Below are positions 17,659-24,963 of a stretch of 64,000 nucleotides of DNA, one piece after another. The position numbers and the translations under genes were made by a program. Each line of letters begins with the position of its first letter. Position 1 is the stretch's first letter. The notes under the pieces were generated by a model, which worked only from the letters and a program-made list of their open reading frames with translations, ran no database searches and was not told where the DNA came from. The stretch is taken from the NCBI GenBank assembly GCA_963204915.1, contig CAUJHS010000113.1, positions 186,001 to 250,000 on the forward strand, read 5' to 3'. This DNA comes from Planctomycetota bacterium (GTDB taxonomy: Bacteria > Planctomycetota > Planctomycetia > Pirellulales > Pirellulaceae).

Positions 17659-18099
17659 ATGCCCGCATTTCGCACCCGGCGGCGCGTCGAGTTTCGCGAT
17701 ACCGACGCCGCCGGCATCATGCACTTCTCCACGTTCTTTCTTTACATGGAGCAGGCCGAGCATGAAATGCTTCGCTCGGTGGGCCTGACTGTGATGGAGC
17801 AACATGCGGGCAGTGTCTTGAGTTGGCCACGCGTCTCCGTTAACTGCGATTACCGCCGACCGCTCCGCTTCGAGGACGAGTTCGAAATCGAAGTGATGGT
17901 GGCCCGCGTCGGCGAGAAAAGCCTTACGTACGTGTTTCGATTTCTTCACCAAGGGCACGAGGCCGCCACTGGTCGTATCACCGCCGCCTGCTGCCGGTTT
18001 TCGCATGATGGACCGCCCGTAGCGATTCCGATTCCAGCGCGCATCGTTGAACTTTTGCACGAATTTCAAGACTTGGCTCCGCCGCCCGAACTGGCCTAG
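17659..18099 (+). CDS. Acyl-CoA thioesterase, 4HBT/YbgC-like
   Basis: Hot-dog-fold thioesterase of 146 residues. The signature VEFRDTDAAGIMHFSTFFLYMEQAEHEML contains the catalytic Asp (Asp16) and the following helix of the 4HBT family, and is closest in pattern to YbgC and 4-hydroxybenzoyl-CoA thioesterases. Physiological substrate unknown; YbgC enzymes act on short or phospholipid-related acyl-CoA. The gene sits between rpsR and lpxB on the same strand. Confidence 0.85.
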   Translation: MPAFRTRRRVEFRDTDAAGIMHFSTFFLYMEQAEHEMLRSVGLTVMEQHAGSVLSWPRVSVNCDYRRPLRFEDEFEIEVMVARVGEKSLTYVFRFLHQGHEAATGRITAACCRFSHDGPPVAIPIPARIVELLHEFQDLAPPPELA

Positions 18100-18247
18100 G
18101 TCACTGGTCGCTCTTTTGAGATACTCTCGGTAATAGAAACCGCGAGGGGAAAGGCGTGTTCACGCGAGCGCGCCGCGCGAAACCTCTGTTTCTGCGGTCG
18201 TCTAGCAAGCGCACTCCGGGACATAATTTCGTTGCGGCACGGAAGCC

Positions 18248-19468
18248 ATGAAAATATTCTTCTCCGTTGGTGAGCCGAGCGGGGACTTGCACGGCGCGAA
18301 TTTGATCAGGCGATTACAAACACGTCGGCCTGACGTGGATTGCATGGGCTTGGGCGGTCACAAAATGAAACAGGCCGGTTGCCGGCTTCTGTTTGATCTG
18401 ACGACTCTCGCCGTCATGGGATTCCTGCCAGTAATACGCAAAATACCGCAGTTCTGGCGATTGTTGTGGCAGGCCGATCGATGCTTTCAAGAACAACGCC
18501 CCGACGCCGTTGTGTTGATTGACTTTCCTGGCTTCAACTGGTGGATCGCGTGGCGCGCGAAGAAACACGGCATACCCGTTTTCTACTACGGTGTGCCCCA
18601 GATGTGGGCCTGGGCATCGTGGCGTGTGCGCAAAATGCGGCGACTTGTCGACTTCGCTTTGTGCAAGCTGCCTTTCGAGGAACGCTGGTTTCGTGAGCGA
18701 GGCTGTGGTGCGACCTATGTTGGTCATCCCTATTTTGATGAAATGGAGCACCAACAGCTCGATCACAGTTTTCTTGCCCAACAATCAGTCAAATCCGGCC
18801 CACTCGTCACAATTCTGCCTGGCTCGCGGTCGCAAGAGATCGCCCATAATTTGCTCTGGCTACTCAGGGCGGCACGGCGTGTTCACGAAGTTGCGCCCCA
18901 GGCGCGTTTCGCTGTGGCTGCGTTTCGCGAGGAGCATGCAGTGCGGGCCCGTGCTGCTGCGGAAGAAGCGGGAGTTCCTGTCGAGGTTTACGCCGGCAGA
19001 ACGCCCGAGTTAATTCATTTAGCGCATTGCACAATGGCGTGCAGCGGTTCAGTGTCACTTGAGTTGCTCTACCACACCAAGCCAACCGTGATTCTGTACT
19101 GGGTGCCGAAAACGCTTTACTGGGTGGCGAGACGGTTTTTGATCAAAGTCAAATACATCACGCTTGTTAATCTGCTTGCCGATCCTGCGCCGTTCACATC
19201 GCGCCCCGTCCCTTACAATCCCCAGGCCGCGGGGTCAGAACGCGTGCCGTTTCCTGAGTATCCCACGTATGAAGATAAATCGGAGCAAATCGCCGACCAT
19301 CTCATCGAGTGGTTGACCAACGAGCAAGCATATCGTCAGCGGGTTGCACAACTGAAAGAGTTAAAAGAGCGTTTCGCGCAGGCAGGAGCATCAGACCGCG
19401 CCGCCGACTTTATCCTGCGTGAATTGACTAAACGGGAGTACTCGAAACCGATACGACACGCGGCCTAA
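18248..19468 (+). CDS. lpxB: Lipid-A-disaccharide synthase
   Basis: Glycosyltransferase family 19 enzyme of 406 residues that joins UDP-2,3-diacylglucosamine and lipid X to the lipid A disaccharide on the inner membrane. Characteristic features are the N-terminal GEPSGDLHGANL, the VLIDFPGFNWWIA strand, YGVPQMWAWASWR, LPGSRSQEI and the C-terminal SGSVSLELLYHTKPTVILYW with the membrane-facing patch. It lies just before lpxD, so this is a two-gene lipid A unit and shows the organism can make an outer-membrane lipid A. ATG 18248. Confidence 0.95.
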   Translation: MKIFFSVGEPSGDLHGANLIRRLQTRRPDVDCMGLGGHKMKQAGCRLLFDLTTLAVMGFLPVIRKIPQFWRLLWQADRCFQEQRPDAVVLIDFPGFNWWIAWRAKKHGIPVFYYGVPQMWAWASWRVRKMRRLVDFALCKLPFEERWFRERGCGATYVGHPYFDEMEHQQLDHSFLAQQSVKSGPLVTILPGSRSQEIAHNLLWLLRAARRVHEVAPQARFAVAAFREEHAVRARAAAEEAGVPVEVYAGRTPELIHLAHCTMACSGSVSLELLYHTKPTVILYWVPKTLYWVARRFLIKVKYITLVNLLADPAPFTSRPVPYNPQAAGSERVPFPEYPTYEDKSEQIADHLIEWLTNEQAYRQRVAQLKELKERFAQAGASDRAADFILRELTKREYSKPIRHAA

Positions 19469-19493
19469 ACGCTGCCCAAATGCGGACCTCAGT

Positions 19494-19521
19494 GAGCGTC
19501 GATCGATGAGCGTCGATCGAC
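19494..19521. repeat. 14-bp tandem duplication upstream of lpxD
   Basis: GAGCGTCGATCGAT (19494-19507) is repeated directly as GAGCGTCGATCGAC (19508-19521). It lies between lpxB and lpxD and could be a replication slip or a paired protein-binding site. Confidence 0.7.
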
Positions 19522-19582
19522 GCGCCCGCGCGGCCATGCCCTGTCGGACCTAACGCCTAAAACCTATCAAGGAGATGCGAGC

Positions 19583-20632
19583 ATGATGACGCTAGAAGAA
19601 ATTGCCGCTCGGATTGGCGGCGTGATTCGAGGCGACAGCGGCGTGCAAATCTCCGGAGCGGCGACGTTGTCCGAAGCGCAGCCAGGCGACATCTCGCTGG
19701 CGGATGATCCGCGATATCTGGGCGAGGTGAATCGCACCGCGGCGTCAGCGGTGATCACGCCGCACGATTTCTCGCCACCGAACCTTCCGCATATTCAAGT
19801 TAGCGACGTCCATGAAGCGTTTATTACCGTCGTTCGGTTGTTCCGGCCTGTCCGCAAAACAAAGGGATCAGGAATTAGTCCGCAAGCCTTCATCAGCCCT
19901 ACCGCCAAGATTGCGTTCGACGCGCAAGTACATTCTGGCGCCGCGATTGGCGATGACGTGCAAATCGGCCCAGGATGCATCATCCATTCCGGCGTATGCT
20001 TAATGGCAGGCTGTCAACTCGGCGGCGACGTTACGGTGTTTCCCAACGCGGTGTTGTACGAAGACACGATTGTGGGCGACCGCGTCATTATTCACGCCGG
20101 CGCCGTGTTAGGCGCCTATGGTTTTGGATACAAAACAGTCGACGGCCGCCACAGGCTAAGCGCGCAACTCGGGTATGTGGTTATTGAGAATGATGTAGAC
20201 ATTGGCGCAGGAACGACGATCGACCGCGGAACCTATGGGCCAACCGTCATCGCCCAAGGCACGAAACTCGATAATCAAGTGATGATCGGTCATAACTGTT
20301 ACATCGGGCCGCACAATATCTTATGCGCTCAAGTCGGTATCGCCGGAAGCACGTCGAGCGGCCATTACGTGGTCATGGCAGGACAGGCGGGAGTACGCGA
20401 CCACGTACACCTTGGCGATTTGGCGGTCATTGGACCCCAGGCCGGAGTTAAAGACAATCTTCCTGGCAATACCCGGTATCTCGGGTCTCCCGCGCGTCCT
20501 GAACGCGAAAGCGCCCTGTTATGGTCGTCGCTAGCGAAATTGCCTGATCTACGCAAACAAGTGCGTAATCTGTCGAAAGAACTTGAACAAATGCGCTCAT
20601 CGGTAACAACGCCGCGCAGTGACGCCGCTTAA
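19583..20632 (+). CDS. lpxD: UDP-3-O-acylglucosamine N-acyltransferase
   Basis: Lipid A acyltransferase of 349 residues that adds the N-linked hydroxyacyl chain. It has the N-terminal uridine-binding domain and a left-handed beta-helix of hexapeptide repeats (IGDDVQIGPGCIIHSG, IGPHNILCAQVGIAG). The catalytic His lies in VMIGHN. A C-terminal amphipathic helix follows (LRKQVRNLSKELEQMR). The start ATG at 19583 has a good AAGGAG at 19570-19575; a second Met follows directly. Neighbouring lpxB supports the assignment over other hexapeptide transferases. Confidence 0.94.
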   Translation: MMTLEEIAARIGGVIRGDSGVQISGAATLSEAQPGDISLADDPRYLGEVNRTAASAVITPHDFSPPNLPHIQVSDVHEAFITVVRLFRPVRKTKGSGISPQAFISPTAKIAFDAQVHSGAAIGDDVQIGPGCIIHSGVCLMAGCQLGGDVTVFPNAVLYEDTIVGDRVIIHAGAVLGAYGFGYKTVDGRHRLSAQLGYVVIENDVDIGAGTTIDRGTYGPTVIAQGTKLDNQVMIGHNCYIGPHNILCAQVGIAGSTSSGHYVVMAGQAGVRDHVHLGDLAVIGPQAGVKDNLPGNTRYLGSPARPERESALLWSSLAKLPDLRKQVRNLSKELEQMRSSVTTPRSDAA

Positions 20633-20661
20633 GCGATGGTTCTTGCGACAAAGCGAGGCAG

Positions 20662-21162
20662 TTAATCGGTTTCGGCAAATAGACGAACGAAATCGATCGA
20701 TGAGACGATGCCAAGAAGCCGATGTTGCTCGTTTAGCACCAGAACACGGTGAACCCGTCCATCGAGCATCCTCTTGGCGACCTCGCGCAGCAACGCGTCT
20801 GGCGACACACGAATCACCTCGGGCGTCATTACTTCGTGCACGCGCACGTCACCAAATTCCTCAAGTGCGAACGATGTCAGTCGAACGCTCTCCCACTGTT
20901 GCGTATCGGGATTGAAGTGCTGAGCAACATTCGGATCGCCCTCGCCCGTGGGCTCCGAATGATCTTGCTCATAGTTCAAGATATCCGAAGCGGTGACAAT
21001 TCCAACGCACACGCCCTGGTTATTCACAACCGGCAAGCCTGTAATGTGATTGGTGGTCATCAACTCCATGGCATCGCGCAACGTGTCGCGATCATAGACG
21101 ACAATCAAATCGCGCCGCATGACGTCGGCGGCGGTCATTTTCGCAATATCTGTTTTTTTCAT
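20662..21162 (-). CDS. CBS domain protein
   Basis: Protein of 166 residues made of two CBS modules. The first (MRRDLIVVYDRDTLRDAMELMTTNHITGLPVVNNQGVCVGIVTASDIL) and second (VSPDALLREVAKRMLDGRVHRVLVLNEQHRLLGIVSSIDFV) both show the conserved strand-helix-strand pattern with a terminal D. Stand-alone CBS pairs usually bind adenosine nucleotides and act as energy or redox sensors. A charged linker of ~35 residues separates the modules. ATG 21162 has GGGAG upstream. Confidence 0.9.
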   Translation of the reverse strand: MKKTDIAKMTAADVMRRDLIVVYDRDTLRDAMELMTTNHITGLPVVNNQGVCVGIVTASDILNYEQDHSEPTGEGDPNVAQHFNPDTQQWESVRLTSFALEEFGDVRVHEVMTPEVIRVSPDALLREVAKRMLDGRVHRVLVLNEQHRLLGIVSSIDFVRLFAETD

Positions 21163-21267
21163 CCGACGGCTCCCAAGTTCGATGGTCTTGTCAAGAGAAC
21201 TGATGCATGCGAATGCGTCAAGTCGTCTGGCGGCCTTCGAGGACTAACCAATGCCGCACGCGATCCT

Positions 21268-22668
21268 CTATTTTCCAATGCAAAACCGGCTGAAAATGCG
21301 GTCCAGAACGTCATCGGTGTAGATTTGGCCGGCGACCTTGCCGATTTCGTCGAGTGCGGTTCTCACATCGGCCGCGATTAACTCTTCCCCAAGTCGCAAG
21401 CTCGCCGCCTGTTGGGCATGCTCCAGACTCGTGGCGGCCAGTCGCAGGCTTTCTCGACAACGCGCGGCAGTACCGGCCACGACACTCATATCTGCGTATC
21501 GTTCCGTAAGGACAGATTGAATACTTTGCTTCAACTCGTCCAATCCCGCTCCAGTGATGCTACTGACAGCAATAGGTTCACCAAGATCGTTGGTAACCGC
21601 GACAAGATCGGCCTTTGTGCGGACTATGATTACCGGCACGGGAACCGCAGACAGGTTGCAAAGAGACGCAGCGCCACGCGCGGCCAACGACAACTGCTGT
21701 TCTTCCCATGGGTTTTGTGGGCGAGAAGCATCAAGGCAAAGCAGAACAAGGTGCGACAAACGCCATTGTTCCGATGTCATCGCCTGGGCGGAGGACGAAA
21801 CAGGGTCGTTCGCTGCAAGCTCGATGCCGGCCGTATCAATCAATTCCACATGAAAGTTCTTCCATGCGACGCGACGCCGCAAATAATCTCGTGTCGTACC
21901 GGCCGCGGGTGATACTAAAGCTGCAGTCTCTCCTGCCAAGGCATTCAATAAGCTGCTCTTGCCAACGTTGGGCCAGCCGACGAGTGCGACCCGCCAGGCA
22001 TCGGGGGTTTCGCTACGTCCAATCATTTGTTCCGCAGTCCTCCGGACGGCCGAGGAAGCGGCATCAAGCTGCGATTGAAGTTGCGCCGCTGAAATGAATT
22101 CGATGTCCTCTTCCACAAAGTCGAGCCCGGCTTCCAAGTGCGCAAGTAAATCGAGCAATTGGTTTCGGATTAGATCCAAAGGCCCGGCTAATCCCCCCGC
22201 AAGTTGAGATAACGCGACATCAAGCTCGCGCTGGTTGTGCGCGTCAATCACTCCCAGCACAGCCTCGGCTTGCGTGAGATCCAGGCGGCCCGCCAGAAAC
22301 GCCCGAAGCGTAAATTCGCCTGGTTCTGCCAATCGCGCGCCAGCGGCGCAAACGGTCGCGAGCATTGCCTCGAGTAACGGCGCCGAACCCATCGTATGCA
22401 GCTCGGCAGACGGCTGGCGCGTGTAGCTTTGCGAGGTAGGCCAGAGCATGAGCTCACACGCCAACGCGCCGAGAGGCGCCGGCAACCGCACTGTTCCACG
22501 AATGGCGGTCGGAATGCGAATCTCGCTTAACGTAACGTAGTCATCCGGAACGAAGCAACGGCGCAAACAATCGACCACATGCGATCCGCTCATGCGTACG
22601 ATTCCCCGCGCTGCGCCGCTCTGAGCCGAGGCGATCGCCGCGATCGTGTCGTCTAAGGGGTACATCAT
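21268..22668 (-). CDS. mnmE: tRNA uridine-5-carboxymethylaminomethyl(34) synthesis GTPase MnmE
   Basis: tRNA-modifying GTPase of about 466 residues that works with MnmG on U34 of certain tRNAs. It has the N-terminal tetrahydrofolate-binding domain (DDTIAAIASA...), helices, a Ras-like G domain (G1 GWPNVGKSSLLNAL, DTAG) and the C-terminal Cys motif FCIGK. The in-frame region upstream reaches 22716 with several ATGs; the pair encoding MMYPLDDTIAAIAS at 22668 matches the family N-terminus best, though 22677 is possible. The stop falls about 100 bp before the CBS gene. mnmG is not adjacent. Confidence 0.93.
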   Translation of the reverse strand: MMYPLDDTIAAIASAQSGAARGIVRMSGSHVVDCLRRCFVPDDYVTLSEIRIPTAIRGTVRLPAPLGALACELMLWPTSQSYTRQPSAELHTMGSAPLLEAMLATVCAAGARLAEPGEFTLRAFLAGRLDLTQAEAVLGVIDAHNQRELDVALSQLAGGLAGPLDLIRNQLLDLLAHLEAGLDFVEEDIEFISAAQLQSQLDAASSAVRRTAEQMIGRSETPDAWRVALVGWPNVGKSSLLNALAGETAALVSPAAGTTRDYLRRRVAWKNFHVELIDTAGIELAANDPVSSSAQAMTSEQWRLSHLVLLCLDASRPQNPWEEQQLSLAARGAASLCNLSAVPVPVIIVRTKADLVAVTNDLGEPIAVSSITGAGLDELKQSIQSVLTERYADMSVVAGTAARCRESLRLAATSLEHAQQAASLRLGEELIAADVRTALDEIGKVAGQIYTDDVLDRIFSRFCIGK

Positions 22669-22712
22669 GCGCGGCATTCCCGCATCCAGCAATACTCGAC
22701 CGTCACGAGCAT

Positions 22713-24053
22713 TCAACTTGATTCCGTAGGAAACTCGATGGAACGCCCCTCGCGCATCGCCTGATTGCCCAGAAGCACCGTGAGCGCGTTCTCATAACCA
22801 GTTCGTGCATTGCAGATCGTTTCCGGGTTCTGATCTTGCACGTTTTGTAGAAAAGCGACCAACTCGTCCCGAGTATCATCGCTTTGGTTGTCAATTTCGA
22901 ACGGTTTGCCACGGTGAACCCAGGGGTCGTTACTCATCTTCAGCGTCTTGCCCGAGGTGATGATCGACGCATCACGGTCAATGCGTCCGTCGCGGCTCCA
23001 ACCAGGATCATCGGCGCCATATTCTCGATAGAACAAGCCTTTCTGCTGGGTCAGAAAAAGAGTCCCCTTAGTTCCCATGACGAGTTCGGAAGCGCCTTCG
23101 AACGCGTTGTTTTGCAACGAAGAATAGGTAACGCGCACTTTGTATGGCTCGGCGGAAAAGGCCGTCGCTTCGGACGGCGCATCGCTTCGACCGCTTTTTG
23201 CCTCTTTCTCACGGAAGACCGGTTGCGGAAGTTCGTACTCGTAGATGCAAAACACGATGTCGAACACTTCGCGTCCGTCGCGCCAGTAATCAATACCGCC
23301 GACGCCGATGACTCGTCGGGGCAGCGATTTCAGCAAGCGATTTGCGACATCCAGCTGGTGGCTCGCAAGTTCCGTCATGAGACCCTGCGAATACTCCCAA
23401 TACAATCGCCAGTTCAACCGGCGCTCCAGGTCCGGCCAATCGGGATGATCCTTTCCGACCGGAACCGGCCGTCGCCAAGGGTTATTGCGATGCCATTGGC
23501 ACTTAATGGCCGTAATCTGCCCCAACATGCCAGCATCGACCATGGCGGCGGCTTGCGAATAGACCGCGTTGGCGCGGCGCTGCAATCCAACCTGAAATAC
23601 GGCGCCCGTTTTCTCGATCAGGGCTGTAAGCGTTTTCGCCTCCTCTACGGTGTGGCACATCGTCTTCTCACAGAAGACGGCGCAACCAGCGTCGAGCGCC
23701 TCGCGGCACATGCCGTAATGTTGCACAAGGGGCGTCGCAACGACTACCGCTTGCGGCGTCATTTCGCTAAGCATGTGTGAATAGTTTTCAAAGCTGCGTG
23801 CTTCAGGTCCAGCGTACTTTCGCCCCTGCTCCAAGTGCGGAGGATAATCGTCGCATACGGCGACGATTTGCGCCCGGTCGATCGTGGTTAACTTGCGGAT
23901 TAAGTCAGAGCCCCGTCCGCCTGTGCCAACCACCGCGACGCGCACCGGTGGACGTGACTCAGCGCTTTGAGCCTCGCGCGCAATGCAGCCTGCAGCGGCC
24001 AGCACCGCAGACTCTTTAAGAAACTGCCGACGATGGGAGTGGGAAGATTTCAT
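22713..24053 (-). CDS. Gfo/Idh/MocA family oxidoreductase with Tat signal
   Basis: Dehydrogenase-like protein of 446 residues. A Tat signal (SHRRQFLKESAVLAAAGC) precedes a Rossmann domain with VAVVGTGGRGSDLI, then EKTMCHTVEEAKTL, which is the usual EKP-type segment with the Pro changed to Thr. The C-terminal domain is of the GFO_IDH_MocA type. Such exported members are abundant in Planctomycetes and act on sugars or sugar-like substrates with bound NAD(P). The ATG at 24053 lies inside the end of the upstream apbE gene (38-bp overlap). No partner enzyme identifies the substrate. Confidence 0.85.
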   Translation of the reverse strand: MKSSHSHRRQFLKESAVLAAAGCIAREAQSAESRPPVRVAVVGTGGRGSDLIRKLTTIDRAQIVAVCDDYPPHLEQGRKYAGPEARSFENYSHMLSEMTPQAVVVATPLVQHYGMCREALDAGCAVFCEKTMCHTVEEAKTLTALIEKTGAVFQVGLQRRANAVYSQAAAMVDAGMLGQITAIKCQWHRNNPWRRPVPVGKDHPDWPDLERRLNWRLYWEYSQGLMTELASHQLDVANRLLKSLPRRVIGVGGIDYWRDGREVFDIVFCIYEYELPQPVFREKEAKSGRSDAPSEATAFSAEPYKVRVTYSSLQNNAFEGASELVMGTKGTLFLTQQKGLFYREYGADDPGWSRDGRIDRDASIITSGKTLKMSNDPWVHRGKPFEIDNQSDDTRDELVAFLQNVQDQNPETICNARTGYENALTVLLGNQAMREGRSIEFPTESS

Positions 24054-24936
24054 TCAGAATCGACGATTCCTCGTGTTGTTCGATCCATAAGACCTGAAAC
24101 AGGTCTAAAGGAGTTCTGCCTTCAAGATACTTGCGGGCTCGTGGTTTTCCCATGGCCAGCAACGCAGTGCTTAGAACCTCTGCTTCGAGTGCGGTAGGCG
24201 CCGCCACGACGCATGCCACGCGTTGATCTAACGGACCGGCTCGACGCGGGTCGACGAGATCCGACGTTTCTGCGCCTGGCGCAAAGGTTGCCGAAGTGGA
24301 CAACCCGCAATTGGTTAATGGGATTTGCCGTAACTCGCGCGGCTCCCTGGTGAAAGGATCCTGTACACCGACGGGCCAAGGCGTCCCATCTTCCTGCACT
24401 CCTACGGCCAGGACCGAACTGGTTCCTCCATGCATTAATGCACTGCCCACCGCAAACTGGTTAAGAATGCGGGCGGCGGCGTCTAGTGCGTAACCCTTGC
24501 CGTATCCGCCAAAATCAAGTTGCATACGATCGTCAAGGAATTGCACCGTGCGGCTTGACAGGTCCATCCGAACTGCCTCGGCAAAGGAAACGCCCGCCAC
24601 GGCGCCAATGTCAAAAGCGCCTTGGGTTTCTTTATTCCAAAAGAGGCAGTCTTCGAGCACGGCGAACAGCTCATAGTCCACGAGTACGGGCCCCGCCGCG
24701 GCCGTGCGGTTCACGCGCGCTGTCTCGGCTGCAGGATCAAATCGCGAGAGCATCTTTTCGATTCGGAGAATCTCATCCCAAGCGGCCTCGCCGACCGCCG
24801 CAAGATGCTCCATGTCTTCGCCGAGCAACCACATCTCAAAGAGAGTAGCCATCGCCGTTCGTTGCAAATGCAGTCTCACCATACTGCAACTATGACGCAT
24901 GAACTTGCGTTCAACAACCGGCAACCGGACAACCAA
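24016..24936 (-). CDS. apbE: FAD:protein FMN transferase (ApbE)
   Basis: Up to 306 residues. ApbE flavinylates target proteins by moving FMN from FAD to a Thr or Ser. Family motifs are visible: MATLFEMWL at the N-terminus, LSRFDPAAETARVN, the LDFGGYGKGYALDAAARIL glycine motif and LMHGGTSSVLAVG. The start is uncertain: ATG at 24900 or 24882 (MVRLHLQRTAMATLF) are also possible and none has a good ribosome-binding site. No NqrC/RnfG-like target lies nearby. Confidence 0.85.
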   Translation of the reverse strand: MVVRLPVVERKFMRHSCSMVRLHLQRTAMATLFEMWLLGEDMEHLAAVGEAAWDEILRIEKMLSRFDPAAETARVNRTAAAGPVLVDYELFAVLEDCLFWNKETQGAFDIGAVAGVSFAEAVRMDLSSRTVQFLDDRMQLDFGGYGKGYALDAAARILNQFAVGSALMHGGTSSVLAVGVQEDGTPWPVGVQDPFTREPRELRQIPLTNCGLSTSATFAPGAETSDLVDPRRAGPLDQRVACVVAAPTALEAEVLSTALLAMGKPRARKYLEGRTPLDLFQVLWIEQHEESSILNEIFPLPSSAVS

Positions 24937-24963
24937 TAGCGTTCGTCGCGTGTCAGGCCGGCG

